Assembly: GCF_002577195.1 (NCBI RefSeq)
Contig: NZ_NULG01000124.1
Location: forward strand, 9,147-43,567
Source of the DNA: Bacillus sp. AFS041924
GTDB lineage: Bacteria; Bacillota; Bacilli; Bacillales; Bacillaceae_G
Reading direction: 5' to 3'
DNA length: 34,421 nt
A model generated the notes under the pieces. It was not told the DNA's origin. It searched no databases and saw only the letters and a program-made list of their open reading frames with translations. The number at the start of each line of letters is the position of its first letter. Within the stretch, counting starts at the first letter, position 1. This document shows, one piece after another, positions 1 to 9,077 of this stretch. The position numbers and the translations under genes are program-made.

Positions 1-70
1 TACCCTAAACGGTAATGAGCACCGGAAGCAGACGAAGAAAGATGAAAGCGGGCGTTTGGCGGGCAGTCTG
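1..70 (+). repeat. Dispersed intergenic repeat, copy A (cut by window start)
   Basis: This segment matches the reverse complement of 19234-19304. The first 24 bases agree at 21 positions and the last 26 (45-70) at 22; the middle needs small gaps. Both copies carry CGGT-N7-ACCG near the start, and the arms TAAACGGT, CAGAC, (G/A)(G/C)CGTTT(G/A) and GTCTG in the same order. Copy A lies just upstream of the sigma-54 promoter, so it may also overlap the activator's binding region. The left boundary is unknown because the window starts here. Function unknown; it is either a mobile-type intergenic repeat or a structured RNA. Confidence 0.6.
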
Positions 71-89
71 AACAAAATCCAATAATAAC

Positions 90-106
90 TTGGCATACTA
101 TTTGCT
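90..106 (+). promoter_or_regulatory. Sigma-54 (-24/-12) promoter of the ketone-body operon
   Basis: TTGGCAT-N5-TTGCT is seen, with GG at 92-93 and GC at 104-105 separated by exactly 10 bases. This fits the sigma-54 consensus TGGCAC-N5-TTGCA. Transcription should start near 117, about 120 bases before the permease gene. A sigma-54 activator is encoded in the same cluster (3972-5390), which supports the call. Confidence 0.8.
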
Positions 107-166
107 TAAATAAGAGCAGAGGACAATCTGTTTGAAAGGAGCAAAATACAGTAAATAGTGGAATTT

Positions 167-184
167 AAACTAGTTTACTAGTTT
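167..184. promoter_or_regulatory. Perfect 8+2+8 palindrome in the permease leader
   Basis: AAACTAGT-TT-ACTAGTTT is a perfect inverted repeat with 8-base arms, about 50 bases after the predicted start point and directly before the cre box. It could be an operator for a dimeric repressor or a small RNA hairpin. No binding protein can be assigned from sequence. Confidence 0.45.
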
Positions 185-187
185 GAA

Positions 188-201
188 TGAAAGCGTTGTC
201 A
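188..201 (+). promoter_or_regulatory. CcpA cre box
   Basis: TGAAAGCGTTGTCA matches the cre consensus TGWAANCGNTNWCA at every position. It lies between the sigma-54 promoter and the permease start, about 70-85 bases into the transcript, where bound CcpA would block elongation. This suggests repression of ketone-body use when preferred sugars are present. Confidence 0.75.
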
Positions 202-238
202 AAAAGTGCCAATACGTAAAGATAACAAGGAGGTTATT

Positions 239-1669
239 ATGGAAATCTTAATTATTTTATTAGCATTAGGACTTTTAATGTTTGTTGCTTATCGCGGGTT
301 TTCTGTTATTTTATTTGCACCAATTTGTGCTTTATTTGCAGTACTTTTAACTGAACCAAGTTATGTTTTTCCGTTCTTTAGTAATATTTTTATGGAAAAA
401 ATGGTTGGTTTTATTAAGCTATATTTCCCTGTGTTTTTACTTGGAGCAATATTCGGTAAAGTTGTTGAAATGTCAGGAATTGCTGAATCAATCGCAAAGA
501 CGATTATTCAAGTAGTTGGAGCAAAAAGAGCAATTTTAGCGATTGTATTAATGGGAGCAATCCTAACATATAGTGGAGTAAGCTTGTTTGTTGTTGTATT
601 TGCTATTTATCCATTTGCTGCAAACTTATTCCGTGAAGGGAATATACCAAAACGATTAATTCCAGGAACAATAGCACTTGGTGCGTTCACGTTTACGATG
701 GATGCATTGCCTGGTACTCCACAAATTCAAAATGTTATTCCGACTACATTTTTCAAAACAGATATTTATGCTGCACCATTTTTAGGTATTCTTGCAGCAG
801 TCTTTGTACTTGCATTTGGTCTTTGGTATTTAGAATCTAGACGTAAAAAAGCAGAAAAAGCAGGTGAGGGTTATTTAGGGTTTAATGGAGAACTAGCTGC
901 TGCACAGGAAACTCAACCAGAAGTTCCTTCATTAACGACCAATACTCCTACAACAGTTTTAAAACAGATTTTAGCATTTGTTCCACTATTATTAGTTGGA
1001 TTTTCAAATAAATTTTTTGTTGTTTCATTCCCAAAATGGTATCCAAATGGATTTGACTTTAAATCAATCGGACTAGAAGCTTTTGGGGTTGTTCAAATTC
1101 CTGCAGTTGTTGGTATTTGGTCAGTTGAATGTGCTCTAATTATTGGGATTCTTTCAGCGATGATTTATGGCTATAAGAATATCCGTACAAATCTAAAGAC
1201 AGGTATGAATGCAAGCATTGGTGGAGCACTACTTGCTTCGATGAATACTGGTGCTGAATATGGTTTTGGTGGAGTAATCTCTGCTTTACCTGGATTTGGA
1301 ATGGTAAGTAAAGGGATCTCTCATACATTTACCGATCCATTAGTAAATGGAGCTGTGACAACTACAACATTAGCGGGTATTACAGGTTCTGCATCAGGAG
1401 GTATGGGTATTGCATTAAGTGCAATGTCAGACAAATACATTGAGGCAATTAATAAATACAATATTCCGCCAGAAGTTATGCATCGCGTTATTTCGATGGC
1501 ATCTGGTGGTATGGATACTTTGCCACATAACGGTGCAGTCATTACATTATTAGCTGTAACTGGTTTAACACATCGCCAGTCATATAAAGATATTTTTGCT
1601 ATAACAATTATTAAAACAGTTGCAGTATTCTTTATCATTGCAGTATTTAAACTAACAGGACTTGTTTAA
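239..1669 (+). CDS. yxjC: GntP-family permease, probably for 3-hydroxybutyrate or acetoacetate
   Basis: A 476-residue, very hydrophobic integral membrane protein with many transmembrane helices and a polar loop near residues 200-240. Its composition and conserved Gly/Ser-rich segments (TYSGVSLFVVVF, GTPQIQN, MASGGMDTLPHNGA) fit the GntP/gluconate-type permease family, in particular Bacillus YxjC. An open frame begins at a GTG at 206, but ATG 239 has AAGGAGG at 227-233 with 5-base spacing and is the better start. It is the first gene of a cluster with scoA, scoB and a hydroxybutyrate dehydrogenase, the same set as yxjC-scoA-scoB-yxjF in B. subtilis as I recall it. The context implies import of D-3-hydroxybutyrate or acetoacetate; the exact substrate is inference. 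Confidence 0.85.
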   Translation: MEILIILLALGLLMFVAYRGFSVILFAPICALFAVLLTEPSYVFPFFSNIFMEKMVGFIKLYFPVFLLGAIFGKVVEMSGIAESIAKTIIQVVGAKRAILAIVLMGAILTYSGVSLFVVVFAIYPFAANLFREGNIPKRLIPGTIALGAFTFTMDALPGTPQIQNVIPTTFFKTDIYAAPFLGILAAVFVLAFGLWYLESRRKKAEKAGEGYLGFNGELAAAQETQPEVPSLTTNTPTTVLKQILAFVPLLLVGFSNKFFVVSFPKWYPNGFDFKSIGLEAFGVVQIPAVVGIWSVECALIIGILSAMIYGYKNIRTNLKTGMNASIGGALLASMNTGAEYGFGGVISALPGFGMVSKGISHTFTDPLVNGAVTTTTLAGITGSASGGMGIALSAMSDKYIEAINKYNIPPEVMHRVISMASGGMDTLPHNGAVITLLAVTGLTHRQSYKDIFAITIIKTVAVFFIIAVFKLTGLV

Positions 1670-1711
1670 GTACGTTAAACTACTAATCTTACTTTTGAAG
1701 GGAGCAAAATA

Positions 1712-2413
1712 ATGGGCAAGAATAAGGTAATTACTTCAGTTGAAGAGGTTGTTTCACAAATTCATGATGGCGCTACTATTATTGTAGGTGGCTTTGGTCT
1801 TTGCGGTATTCCTGAAAAAATGATTTTAGCATTACGAGATAAAGGGACAAAGGATTTAACAATCGTAAGTAACAACTGTGGAGTTGACGATTGGGGACTT
1901 GGACTTCTACTCGCAAATAAACAAATTAAAAAAATGGTTTCTTCATATGTTGGTGAAAATAAAATTTTTGAAAAACAGTTTTTAAGTGGTGAGCTTGAAG
2001 TTGAGCTAGTTCCTCAAGGGACTTTAGCAGAGCGTATTCGTGCAGGCGGCGCTGGAATCCCAGGATTCTACACAGCTACTGGCGTAGGAACTCCAATTGC
2101 AGAAGGAAAAGAACATAAAGTATTTAACGGTAGAACTTATTTATTAGAAGAGGGAATCGTAGGTGACTTTGCATTTGTTAAAGCTTGGAAAGCTGATAAA
2201 CAAGGAAATCTAGTTTTTAGAAAAACTGCTCGTAACTTTAATCCACTTGCAGCAATGGCTGGAAAAATTACAATTGCAGAAGTTGAAGAGCTTGTAGAAG
2301 TTGGGGAAATTGATGCTGATGCAATTCATACACCGAGTATTTATGTACAACATGTATTCCACGGTGAAACATACGAAAAACGAATTGAACGTAGAATGAC
2401 TACAGGAGTATAG
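1712..2413 (+). CDS. scoA: Succinyl-CoA:3-ketoacid CoA-transferase, subunit A
   Basis: 233 residues, normal for the alpha subunit of family I CoA-transferases. Near residues 22-35 it carries the glycine-rich [12 protein letters not shown] segment of this subunit. With ScoB it moves CoA from succinyl-CoA to acetoacetate, giving acetoacetyl-CoA and succinate, in the cytosol. Start ATG 1712 follows GAAGGGAGC. Only 42 bases separate it from the permease and 12 from scoB, whose ribosome binding site overlaps the scoA stop codon, so they are co-transcribed. The catalytic glutamate is in subunit B. Confidence 0.95.
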   Translation: MGKNKVITSVEEVVSQIHDGATIIVGGFGLCGIPEKMILALRDKGTKDLTIVSNNCGVDDWGLGLLLANKQIKKMVSSYVGENKIFEKQFLSGELEVELVPQGTLAERIRAGGAGIPGFYTATGVGTPIAEGKEHKVFNGRTYLLEEGIVGDFAFVKAWKADKQGNLVFRKTARNFNPLAAMAGKITIAEVEELVEVGEIDADAIHTPSIYVQHVFHGETYEKRIERRMTTGV

Positions 2414-2425
2414 GAGGCTAATAAC

Positions 2426-3082
2426 ATGAAAGATATTCGTCAATTAATTATTCAAACTGCAGTTAAAGAAATTCAAGATGGCATGTACGTTAACCTTGGA
2501 ATTGGACTACCTACTTTATTAGCGAACTATCTTCCAGAAGGCATTGAAGTAATGCTACAATCTGAAAATGGTTTACTAGGAATTGGACCTTATCCAACAG
2601 AAGCTGAAATTGATGCTGATTTAATCAATGCAGGAAAAGAGACAGTAACTGCAGCTAAAGGAGCTTCTTATTTTGATAGTGCTGAATCTTTTGCCATGAT
2701 TAGAGGAGGTCATATCGATTTAGCTATTTTAGGAGGTATGGAAGTCTCTGAAACTGGTGATCTAGCAAACTGGATGATCCCTGGGAAAATGGTAAAAGGT
2801 ATGGGCGGTGCGATGGATTTAGTAAATGGCGCTAAGAAAATCGTCGTTGTCATGGAACATGTTAATAAATATGGTGAGAGTAAAGTTAAAAAAGCTTGTA
2901 CTTTACCTTTAACTGGAAAAGGCGTAGTTCATAGATTAATTACTGAATTAGCAGTTTTTGATTTTACAGAAAAAGGTATGGTTTTAGTAGAGTGCGTTGG
3001 AGGGGCAACGATTCAAGAAATTACTGAAAAGACAGAAGCTACTTTTACAATTAGCCCAAAATTATTAAATAATGTGAACTAG
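2426..3082 (+). CDS. scoB: Succinyl-CoA:3-ketoacid CoA-transferase, subunit B
   Basis: 218 residues, the usual size of the beta subunit. The family I active-site motif SENG is at residues 46-49, with Glu47 the expected residue forming the glutamyl-CoA thioester, followed by the GLLGIG segment. Ribosome binding site AGGAGG overlaps the end of scoA, which suggests translational coupling and 1:1 production of the subunits. With the dehydrogenase and thiolase of this cluster it completes the route hydroxybutyrate, acetoacetate, acetoacetyl-CoA, two acetyl-CoA. Confidence 0.95.
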   Translation: MKDIRQLIIQTAVKEIQDGMYVNLGIGLPTLLANYLPEGIEVMLQSENGLLGIGPYPTEAEIDADLINAGKETVTAAKGASYFDSAESFAMIRGGHIDLAILGGMEVSETGDLANWMIPGKMVKGMGGAMDLVNGAKKIVVVMEHVNKYGESKVKKACTLPLTGKGVVHRLITELAVFDFTEKGMVLVECVGGATIQEITEKTEATFTISPKLLNNVN

Positions 3083-3103
3083 TCTTTTAAGGGAGGCAAA
3101 CAA

Positions 3104-3889
3104 ATGCAGCAAATGCTTTCTGAGAAGGTTGCACTAATAACTGGTGCCGGTAGTGGAATTGGCTTCGAAATTGCTAAAACCTTTGCAAAACAAGGAGCAT
3201 CAGTTGTGTTAACCGACTTAAATGAGGAAAATGTTCAAAAGTCAGCTTCTTCATTACAAGAGTTAGGTTATCATGCGATCGGTTATGCATGCGACGTAAC
3301 AAATGAAGAACAAGTAGTTGACACGATTCATAAAGTAATCGATCAATTTGGTGAATTACATATTTTAATAAATAATGCTGGTTTACAATACGTATCATCA
3401 ATTGAAGATTTCCCTACTGAAAAATTTGAATTACTTGTTAAGGTTATGTTAACAGCGCCTTTTATCAGTATTAAACATGTATTTCCAATCATGAAAAAGC
3501 AAAAGTATGGACGAATAATTAACATGTCTTCGATTAATGGATTAATAGGATTTGCTGGTAAAGCAGCATATAATTCGGCGAAGCATGGAGTAATTGGTTT
3601 AACAAAGGTGGCTGCATTAGAAGGTGCTTGTGATGGGATTACAGTTAATGCAATCTGTCCGGGTTATGTTGATACACCACTAGTTCAAAACCAATTAGCT
3701 GACTTAGCAAAGTCAAGAAATGTACCACTTGAAAGTGTAATTGAAGAAGTAATTTATCCATTAGTACCTCAAAAAAGATTACTTTCAGTAAAAGAAATCG
3801 CAAACTATGCAGTATTTCTTGCTAGTGAATACACTGGTGGGATCACGGGTCAAGCAAATGTAATAGACGCAGGATACACAGTACAGTAG
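3104..3889 (+). CDS. yxjF: 3-Hydroxybutyrate dehydrogenase, short-chain dehydrogenase/reductase family
   Basis: 261-residue classical SDR. Visible motifs are the cofactor-binding TGAGSGIG (residues 13-20), NNAG (90-93), catalytic Ser142/143 and Tyr156-x3-Lys160, and a C-terminal Gly-rich ITGQANVIDAGY segment. Asp at the end of the second strand (VVLTDLN) favours NAD over NADP. Start ATG 3104 follows GGGAGGC, 21 bases after scoB. Within an operon with a permease and ScoAB, oxidation of D-3-hydroxybutyrate to acetoacetate is by far the likeliest reaction. SDR specificity cannot be fixed by motif alone, so the substrate rests on context. Confidence 0.88.
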   Translation: MQQMLSEKVALITGAGSGIGFEIAKTFAKQGASVVLTDLNEENVQKSASSLQELGYHAIGYACDVTNEEQVVDTIHKVIDQFGELHILINNAGLQYVSSIEDFPTEKFELLVKVMLTAPFISIKHVFPIMKKQKYGRIINMSSINGLIGFAGKAAYNSAKHGVIGLTKVAALEGACDGITVNAICPGYVDTPLVQNQLADLAKSRNVPLESVIEEVIYPLVPQKRLLSVKEIANYAVFLASEYTGGITGQANVIDAGYTVQ

Positions 3890-3900
3890 GTCAGGAAAAG

Positions 3901-3930
3901 AAGGCAGGAATAACTTCCTGCCTTATCCTT
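3901..3930 (+). terminator. Intrinsic terminator with weak U-tract after the dehydrogenase gene
   Basis: AAGGCAGGAA-TAAC-TTCCTGCCTT forms a 10-bp stem with a 4-base loop, followed only by ATCCTTTCCT. It probably gives partial termination, leaving some read-through into the activator gene. Confidence 0.65.
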
Positions 3931-3971
3931 TCCTAAACACCTTAGTTCCTGCTTTTAAAGTGAGGTATGGT

Positions 3972-5390
3972 ATGAATAGCATGATAGAGAGCCTTCCACT
4001 TGGTTGGATTCAAGAGATTATAAATCTTGCAACTGAATGGATTGTTGTAGTTAACCGCGATGGAAAAATTTTGTATATGAATGAATCGTATTGTGAGTTT
4101 GTTGGGCGTACTTCTAATGAAGTAATTGGTATGGCAGTTGAAGACGTTATTGAAAATTCAAGAATGCATATTGTGGCTAAAACTGGTCAGGCAGAAGTGG
4201 CAGAAATACACCCAATAAAAAATACGGAAATGGTAGCAAATCGTTATCCACTTTATGTAGGGGATGAATTAGTAGGTGCTGTCGGAACAGTAATGTTTCG
4301 AAATGCTCAAGAGTGGATTGAGTATTCTAAAAAAGTAGAACCACTAGTAGAAGAATTAAATTATTATAAAAGAAAATTTGAGAAAGAGTTAAGTAGTAAA
4401 TATAGCTTCAATCAATTAATTGGTGAAACACCTGTTTTCAACGCTGTAAAAAATTTGGCAGCACAGGTATCCGCAAGTTCATCTGCAATTTTGCTTTTCG
4501 GAGAATCAGGTACTGGTAAAGAATTATTTGCACACGCAATTCACGATGCTAGTCCAAGAAGAAATTTTCCGTTTGTACGAGTGAATTGTGCTTCAATCCC
4601 AGAACACTTACTAGAATCAGAGCTTTTTGGTTATGAAGAAGGTGCTTTTACAGGTGCAAAAAGAGGTGGGAAAAAAGGAAAGTTTGAAATTGCGAACCGA
4701 GGAACGATTTTTCTAGACGAGATTGGTGATATGTCTTTGCATATGCAAAGTAAATTACTGCGAGTACTTCAAGAAAGAGAAATAGAAAGAATTGGTGGAA
4801 GTTCTCCAATCTCCATCGATGTACGAGTTATAGCTGCTACTCATCGAAATCTTGAAAAAATGGTTGTATTAAAAGAATTCCGTCAGGATCTGTATTACCG
4901 CTTAAATGTAATTAAAATAGACATTCCTCCACTTAGATCAAGGATAAATGATTTACCTCTCATAGCAAATTCGTTACTAAAAAAACTCGAAAGGAAATTT
5001 CATAGAAACGGTATTCAAATTTCAAATGAAGTTTTTCAAATTCTTAAGTCACATCATTGGCCAGGAAATATTCGAGAACTAGAAAATGTACTTGAGAGAT
5101 GCATAAATGTCCTAAATGGTAAAGTGATTACACCAAAGCAATTACCTCTCTATTTATATGAAAATCCAACCAATCAAAAAAATACATTTGAATTAGAAAA
5201 AGATGCATCTCAATTAAATAATCAAAAATCCTTAAAATCGTTAAAAGAAATGATTGAAGAGACAGAAAGGGAAGCAATTAAGAGAGCTCTAATTGAATCT
5301 CAAGGAAATAAGATTGAAGCTGCGAAAATGTTAGAAATAAGCAAGTCTACATTTTATGAAAAATGCAAAGCTTATAACATTAAAAATTAA
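3972..5390 (+). CDS. Sigma-54-dependent transcriptional activator (PAS, AAA+, Fis-type HTH)
   Basis: 472 residues. An N-terminal PAS-like sensor occupies roughly residues 10-110, a short coiled linker follows, then an AAA+ domain with Walker A GESGTGKE (177-184), the sigma-54-contacting GAFTGA loop (224-229) and Walker B TIFLDE (245-250). The last 45 residues form a Fis-type helix-turn-helix (EAAKMLEISKSTFYEK). All parts for ATP-driven opening of sigma-54 promoters are intact. An open frame begins at GTG 3960, but that GTG is part of the ribosome binding site GTGAGG; ATG 3972 with 6-base spacing is preferred. It lies between the operon and the thiolase gene, and its most likely target is the -24/-12 promoter at 90-106. 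The PAS domain presumably senses a pathway metabolite; which one is unknown. Confidence 0.93.
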   Translation: MNSMIESLPLGWIQEIINLATEWIVVVNRDGKILYMNESYCEFVGRTSNEVIGMAVEDVIENSRMHIVAKTGQAEVAEIHPIKNTEMVANRYPLYVGDELVGAVGTVMFRNAQEWIEYSKKVEPLVEELNYYKRKFEKELSSKYSFNQLIGETPVFNAVKNLAAQVSASSSAILLFGESGTGKELFAHAIHDASPRRNFPFVRVNCASIPEHLLESELFGYEEGAFTGAKRGGKKGKFEIANRGTIFLDEIGDMSLHMQSKLLRVLQEREIERIGGSSPISIDVRVIAATHRNLEKMVVLKEFRQDLYYRLNVIKIDIPPLRSRINDLPLIANSLLKKLERKFHRNGIQISNEVFQILKSHHWPGNIRELENVLERCINVLNGKVITPKQLPLYLYENPTNQKNTFELEKDASQLNNQKSLKSLKEMIEETEREAIKRALIESQGNKIEAAKMLEISKSTFYEKCKAYNIKN

Positions 5391-5442
5391 TTCGTTAAAA
5401 ATGGTTTGGTTCATAAGGATAAAATAAAAAGGGGGAAATAAA

Positions 5443-6633
5443 ATGCGTGAGAATGTTGTAATCGTTAGCGCTGTTAGAACTGCAATCGGAAATTTTAGTG
5501 GTACATTGAAAGATATAAGTGCGGTAGAACTAGGTGCTAAAGTGATTAAAGAAGTGATTAATAGAGCAGGTATTGAAGAGAATCAGGTTGATGAAGTAAT
5601 AATGGGAAATGTACTTCAAGCTGGCTTAGGCCAAAATCCAGCTAGACAATCAGCATTAAAGGCGGGACTTCCAAATACAGTCTCTGCCATGACAATTAAT
5701 AAAGTTTGTGGTTCAGGGTTAAAATCAGTCCATTTGGCGACTCAAGCGATTTTAGCTGGAGATGCTGATATTATCGTTGCTGGTGGTATGGAGAACATGA
5801 GTCAAGCTCCTTATCTACTCAAAGGTGCAAGAGATGGCTATAGAATGGGTAACCAAAAAGTTGTTGATAGTATGATTGCAGACGGACTTTGGTGTGCATT
5901 AAATGATTATCACATGGGAAACACTGCTGAAAACTTAGCAGTTCGATATGAGGTTTCTAGAGAAAAGCAAGATGAGTTTGCGGTAAATAGTCAACAAAAA
6001 GCTGAGATTGCAATTAAGGCTGGTAAATTTGAAGCTGAAATTGTTGCAATTGAAATTCCACAAAGAAAGAAGAATCCAATCATTTTTAAAGAAGATGAGT
6101 ATCCTAAATTTGGTGCTACAGTAGAGAAAATTTCAACTTTAAGACCAGCCTTCGATAAAAATGGAACAGTTACAGCGGCAAATGCTTCGGGAATAAATGA
6201 TGGCGCAGCTGCAGTTGTATTGATGAGTGAAAGTAAAGCAAGAGAACTTGGTATTAAACCGTTAGTAAAAATTAATGCGAATAGTAGTGCAGGCGTTGAT
6301 CCGAGTATTATGGGAATTGGAGCGGCCTTTGCAGCTAAAAAAGCAATTGAAAAATCATCGATTGATTTAAGTGATATTGGCCTGATTGAAGCAAATGAAG
6401 CATTTGCAGTGCAATCGCTTTCTGTACTGAAGGAAAGCGGATTTGATGAAAATATAGTCAATGTTAATGGAGGGGCGATTGCATTAGGGCATCCAATTGG
6501 TGCAAGCGGGACTAGAATACTAGTTACATTGATTCATGAGATGAAGAGAAGGGAAACGCAATATGGTCTTGCAACGCTCTGTATTGGTGGCGGAGAAGGT
6601 GTTGCAACAATTATTGAAAATTGTTTTGAGTAA
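5443..6633 (+). CDS. Acetyl-CoA C-acetyltransferase (acetoacetyl-CoA thiolase)
   Basis: 396 residues, typical of the biosynthetic/degradative thiolase II family. The catalytic set is complete: Cys89 in INKVCGSG, His350 in GHPIGASG and Cys380 in CIGGGEG. It cleaves acetoacetyl-CoA with CoA to two acetyl-CoA, the step after ScoAB, so it closes the ketone-body route. Start ATG 5443 follows AAAAGGGGG. The 52-base gap to the activator gene has no convincing promoter of its own and no -24/-12 element, so it is probably co-transcribed with the activator or by read-through. The reverse reaction (acetoacetyl-CoA synthesis) is possible, but the context favours catabolism. Confidence 0.93.
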   Translation: MRENVVIVSAVRTAIGNFSGTLKDISAVELGAKVIKEVINRAGIEENQVDEVIMGNVLQAGLGQNPARQSALKAGLPNTVSAMTINKVCGSGLKSVHLATQAILAGDADIIVAGGMENMSQAPYLLKGARDGYRMGNQKVVDSMIADGLWCALNDYHMGNTAENLAVRYEVSREKQDEFAVNSQQKAEIAIKAGKFEAEIVAIEIPQRKKNPIIFKEDEYPKFGATVEKISTLRPAFDKNGTVTAANASGINDGAAAVVLMSESKARELGIKPLVKINANSSAGVDPSIMGIGAAFAAKKAIEKSSIDLSDIGLIEANEAFAVQSLSVLKESGFDENIVNVNGGAIALGHPIGASGTRILVTLIHEMKRRETQYGLATLCIGGGEGVATIIENCFE

Positions 6634-6648
6634 AGAATCATAAAAAAG

Positions 6649-6680
6649 CGGTAGGGCAAAATTTGCTCCTACCGTTTTAT
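6649..6680. terminator. Bidirectional terminator between the thiolase gene and serA
   Basis: CGGTAGGGCAAA and TTTGCTCCTACCG pair with one bulge. There is a T run (TTTTATTT) after the stem on the plus strand and CTTTTTTA on the minus strand, serving the two convergent genes. Confidence 0.75.
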
Positions 6681-6686
6681 TTCTGT

Positions 6687-7847
6687 TTAGATAATTCTTA
6701 CTGAAATAACGCCCTCAATCTCTTTTAATAATTGTTCGACTGGCTCGTTGATTGTTTCATCAAGGTCAATCATTGTATAGGCAAAAGCACCTTTACTACG
6801 GTTAAGCATATCAGCAATATTTACTTGATAGTTTGCTAGTAAACCTGTAATTTGACCGACCATATTTGGAATGTTTTTATGTGCGATCGTAATTCTCTTT
6901 TTCCCTGTATAAGGTAATTCTACATTTGGAAAATTAACTGAATTCTTTATATTACCTGTTTCCAAATAATTTTTTAATTGTTTAGCAGCCATACGCGCAC
7001 AGTTCTCTTCTGATTCAGTTGTTGAGGCTCCTAAATGAGGAATCGGAATAACATTCTTCATACCAATTACCTTTTCATTTGGGAAATCTGTCACGTAAAC
7101 TCCTACAGTACCGTTGTTTAGTGCATATTCTATAGCAGCATCTTCCACTAATTCTGAACGTGAGAAATTAAGTATTCTAACTCCTTTTTTTACGACTGAT
7201 AACAGCTTTTCATTCACAAATTCTTTTGTTTCAGCTGTTAGTGGTACGTGAATCGTTATATAATCACATGTTGAAAAAATATGCTCCAAATTATCGATTC
7301 GCTGTACATTTCTAGATAAACGCCAAGCTGTTTCGACTGAAATATAAGGGTCATAACCATAAACTTCCATATCTAATGCAAGAGCATCATTTGCCACAAG
7401 TGCACCAATTGCTCCTAATCCAATAATTCCTAATTTCTTGCCTGCGATTTCTGTTCCAGCAAATTCTTTTTTACCAGCTTCTACAATTTTGGACACATTT
7501 TCTTCACCAAATAAAGAACGAGTCCATTCAATCCCTTCAATAATTCGGCGTGAAGAAAGAAATAAACTTGTCAAAACTAGTTCTTTAACTGCATTTGCAT
7601 TTGCACCAGGCGTATTAAATACAACAATTCCTCTTGAAGTACATTCATCAATTGGAATATTATTTACGCCAGCTCCGGCCCTTGCGATTGCCTTAACACT
7701 GTTTGGAATGCTCATCTCATGCATACTATGACTTCTTAAGAGAATTCCATCTGGTTCAATTAAATCATTGTTAATGCTATAGTTTTCCAAAGGAAATTCT
7801 TTAATACCGTGCTCAGAAATATTATTCAACGTTTGGATTTTTATCAT
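6687..7847 (-). CDS. serA: D-3-phosphoglycerate dehydrogenase, short form with C-terminal ACT domain
   Basis: 386 residues. Oxidises 3-phosphoglycerate to 3-phosphohydroxypyruvate, the first step of serine synthesis. The Rossmann motif GLGAIG is at 143-148; the D-2-hydroxyacid dehydrogenase catalytic residues Arg230, Glu258 and His271 (IPHLGAST) are present. The last 70 residues resemble an ACT domain (KRITIAHKNIPNMVGQITG), which in this family binds serine for feedback control. It is much shorter than the roughly 525-residue SerA of B. subtilis, lacking the intervening domain. Start ATG overlaps the serC stop as ATGA (4 bases), so translation is coupled to serC. Confidence 0.93.
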   Translation of the reverse strand: MIKIQTLNNISEHGIKEFPLENYSINNDLIEPDGILLRSHSMHEMSIPNSVKAIARAGAGVNNIPIDECTSRGIVVFNTPGANANAVKELVLTSLFLSSRRIIEGIEWTRSLFGEENVSKIVEAGKKEFAGTEIAGKKLGIIGLGAIGALVANDALALDMEVYGYDPYISVETAWRLSRNVQRIDNLEHIFSTCDYITIHVPLTAETKEFVNEKLLSVVKKGVRILNFSRSELVEDAAIEYALNNGTVGVYVTDFPNEKVIGMKNVIPIPHLGASTTESEENCARMAAKQLKNYLETGNIKNSVNFPNVELPYTGKKRITIAHKNIPNMVGQITGLLANYQVNIADMLNRSKGAFAYTMIDLDETINEPVEQLLKEIEGVISVRII

Positions 7848-8938
7848 CTTACTATCTCCTCTAAAATTTTCTTTTCAAATCTGCTCATAAATTGAACTAA
7901 TTTCTCAACGCCCTCTATTGGCATCGCATTATAAATACTAGCTCGCATTCCTCCTACAGATCGATGCCCTTCTAGATTCACAAGTCCAGCTGTATTTGCC
8001 TCAGCAAGAAACTGTTTATTTAATTCATCAGTAGTTGAAGTAAATGGGATATTCATAAGTGATCTGCTCTCTTTTTCAATTGGAGAAGAGAACAAGTCAG
8101 ATTGATCGATAAAATCGTATAATAATTGAGCTTTTAATAAGTTATTTTGATGAATACTAGATAAACCGCCAGATTCTTTTATCCATTCTAAAACTAACAT
8201 CGCTACATAAATACTAAATGTCGGTGGTGTATTATAAAGTGAAGATGCTTCCATATGTGTTTTGTAGTCGAGCATTGTTGGACAAAGTTTATCTGCATGA
8301 CCAATTAGATCATCTCGAATAATAACAATCGTTAATCCTGCAGGGCCGATGTTTTTCTGAGCTCCAGCATAGATTAATCCGAATTTAGAGACATCAATTG
8401 GTTCGGAAAGAATATTTGAAGAAAAGTCTGCAACTAAAGGTGAAATTGTTTTAGGGTAAGTAGAGTATTTTGTCCCTTCAATTGTATTATTTGATGTAAT
8501 ATGTACAAAATCATATGATTCGCTTACATCTAAATCTTCTAAATTAGGAATATATGAAAAATTTTTATCCTCAGAAGAAGCGATAACATCAACAGCCCCA
8601 TATTTTTTTGCTTCGGAAATTGCTTTTTTAGACCAAGATCCTGTATTAATAAAAGCAGCCTTTTTATACTTTTTTAATAAGTTTAGTGGAACCATTGAAA
8701 ATTGAGTAGAAGCTCCACCTTGTAAAAACAATACTTTATAGTTTGTTGGAATTTCTAAAATTTCGCGTAATAAGCTTTCGCAGTTTTTAATAATTCCTTC
8801 AAATACAGTTGAACGATGACTCATTTCCATTACCGACATTCCAGCTTTTCCGTATGAAACAAGTTCATTTTGTACTTTTTCCAATACTGGCAGTGGTAAG
8901 ACAGAGGGACCAGCAGAGAAATTAAACACACGGTTCAT
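7844..8938 (-). CDS. serC: Phosphoserine aminotransferase
   Basis: 364 residues. PLP-dependent class V aminotransferase converting 3-phosphohydroxypyruvate and glutamate to phosphoserine and 2-oxoglutarate. It begins with the family signature NRVFNFSAGPS; the PLP-binding lysine is Lys195 in YAGAQKNIGPAG. An open frame starts at GTG 8953, but this GTG lies inside the ribosome binding site AAGTGAGG (8954-8947), so ATG 8938 with 8-base spacing is chosen. It is first in a two-gene operon with serA; the third serine gene (serB-type phosphatase) is not nearby. Confidence 0.95.
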   Translation of the reverse strand: MNRVFNFSAGPSVLPLPVLEKVQNELVSYGKAGMSVMEMSHRSTVFEGIIKNCESLLREILEIPTNYKVLFLQGGASTQFSMVPLNLLKKYKKAAFINTGSWSKKAISEAKKYGAVDVIASSEDKNFSYIPNLEDLDVSESYDFVHITSNNTIEGTKYSTYPKTISPLVADFSSNILSEPIDVSKFGLIYAGAQKNIGPAGLTIVIIRDDLIGHADKLCPTMLDYKTHMEASSLYNTPPTFSIYVAMLVLEWIKESGGLSSIHQNNLLKAQLLYDFIDQSDLFSSPIEKESRSLMNIPFTSTTDELNKQFLAEANTAGLVNLEGHRSVGGMRASIYNAMPIEGVEKLVQFMSRFEKKILEEIVR

Positions 8939-8975
8939 CAAAATCATCCTCACTTCTTATTTTTTTAATATTCTA

Positions 8976-9004
8976 ACTTTAAACTACCGCCATTCGTTGG
9001 TCAA
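8976..9004 (-). promoter_or_regulatory. Sigma-A-type promoter for serC-serA
   Basis: On the minus strand TTGACC (9004-8999) and TAAAGT (8981-8976) are separated by 17 bases, about 40 bases before the serC start. The -35 is good and the -10 weaker. No T-box or riboswitch is evident in the short leader. Confidence 0.45.
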
Positions 9005-9077
9005 TAAAAGATGAAATAAAATAATAAAAATTTCACAAAATGATATAATTTTCAAATTATATAGAGGGTCGTAAGTA

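Noticed and set aside
206-238. GTG 206 as permease start
   Set aside because: It has no ribosome binding site, overlaps the cre-box region, and adds a polar leader; ATG 239 has AAGGAGG.
5991-6461. Long antisense open frame inside the thiolase gene
   Set aside because: The thiolase reading frame has complete family motifs; the antisense frame has low-complexity composition and no ribosome binding site.
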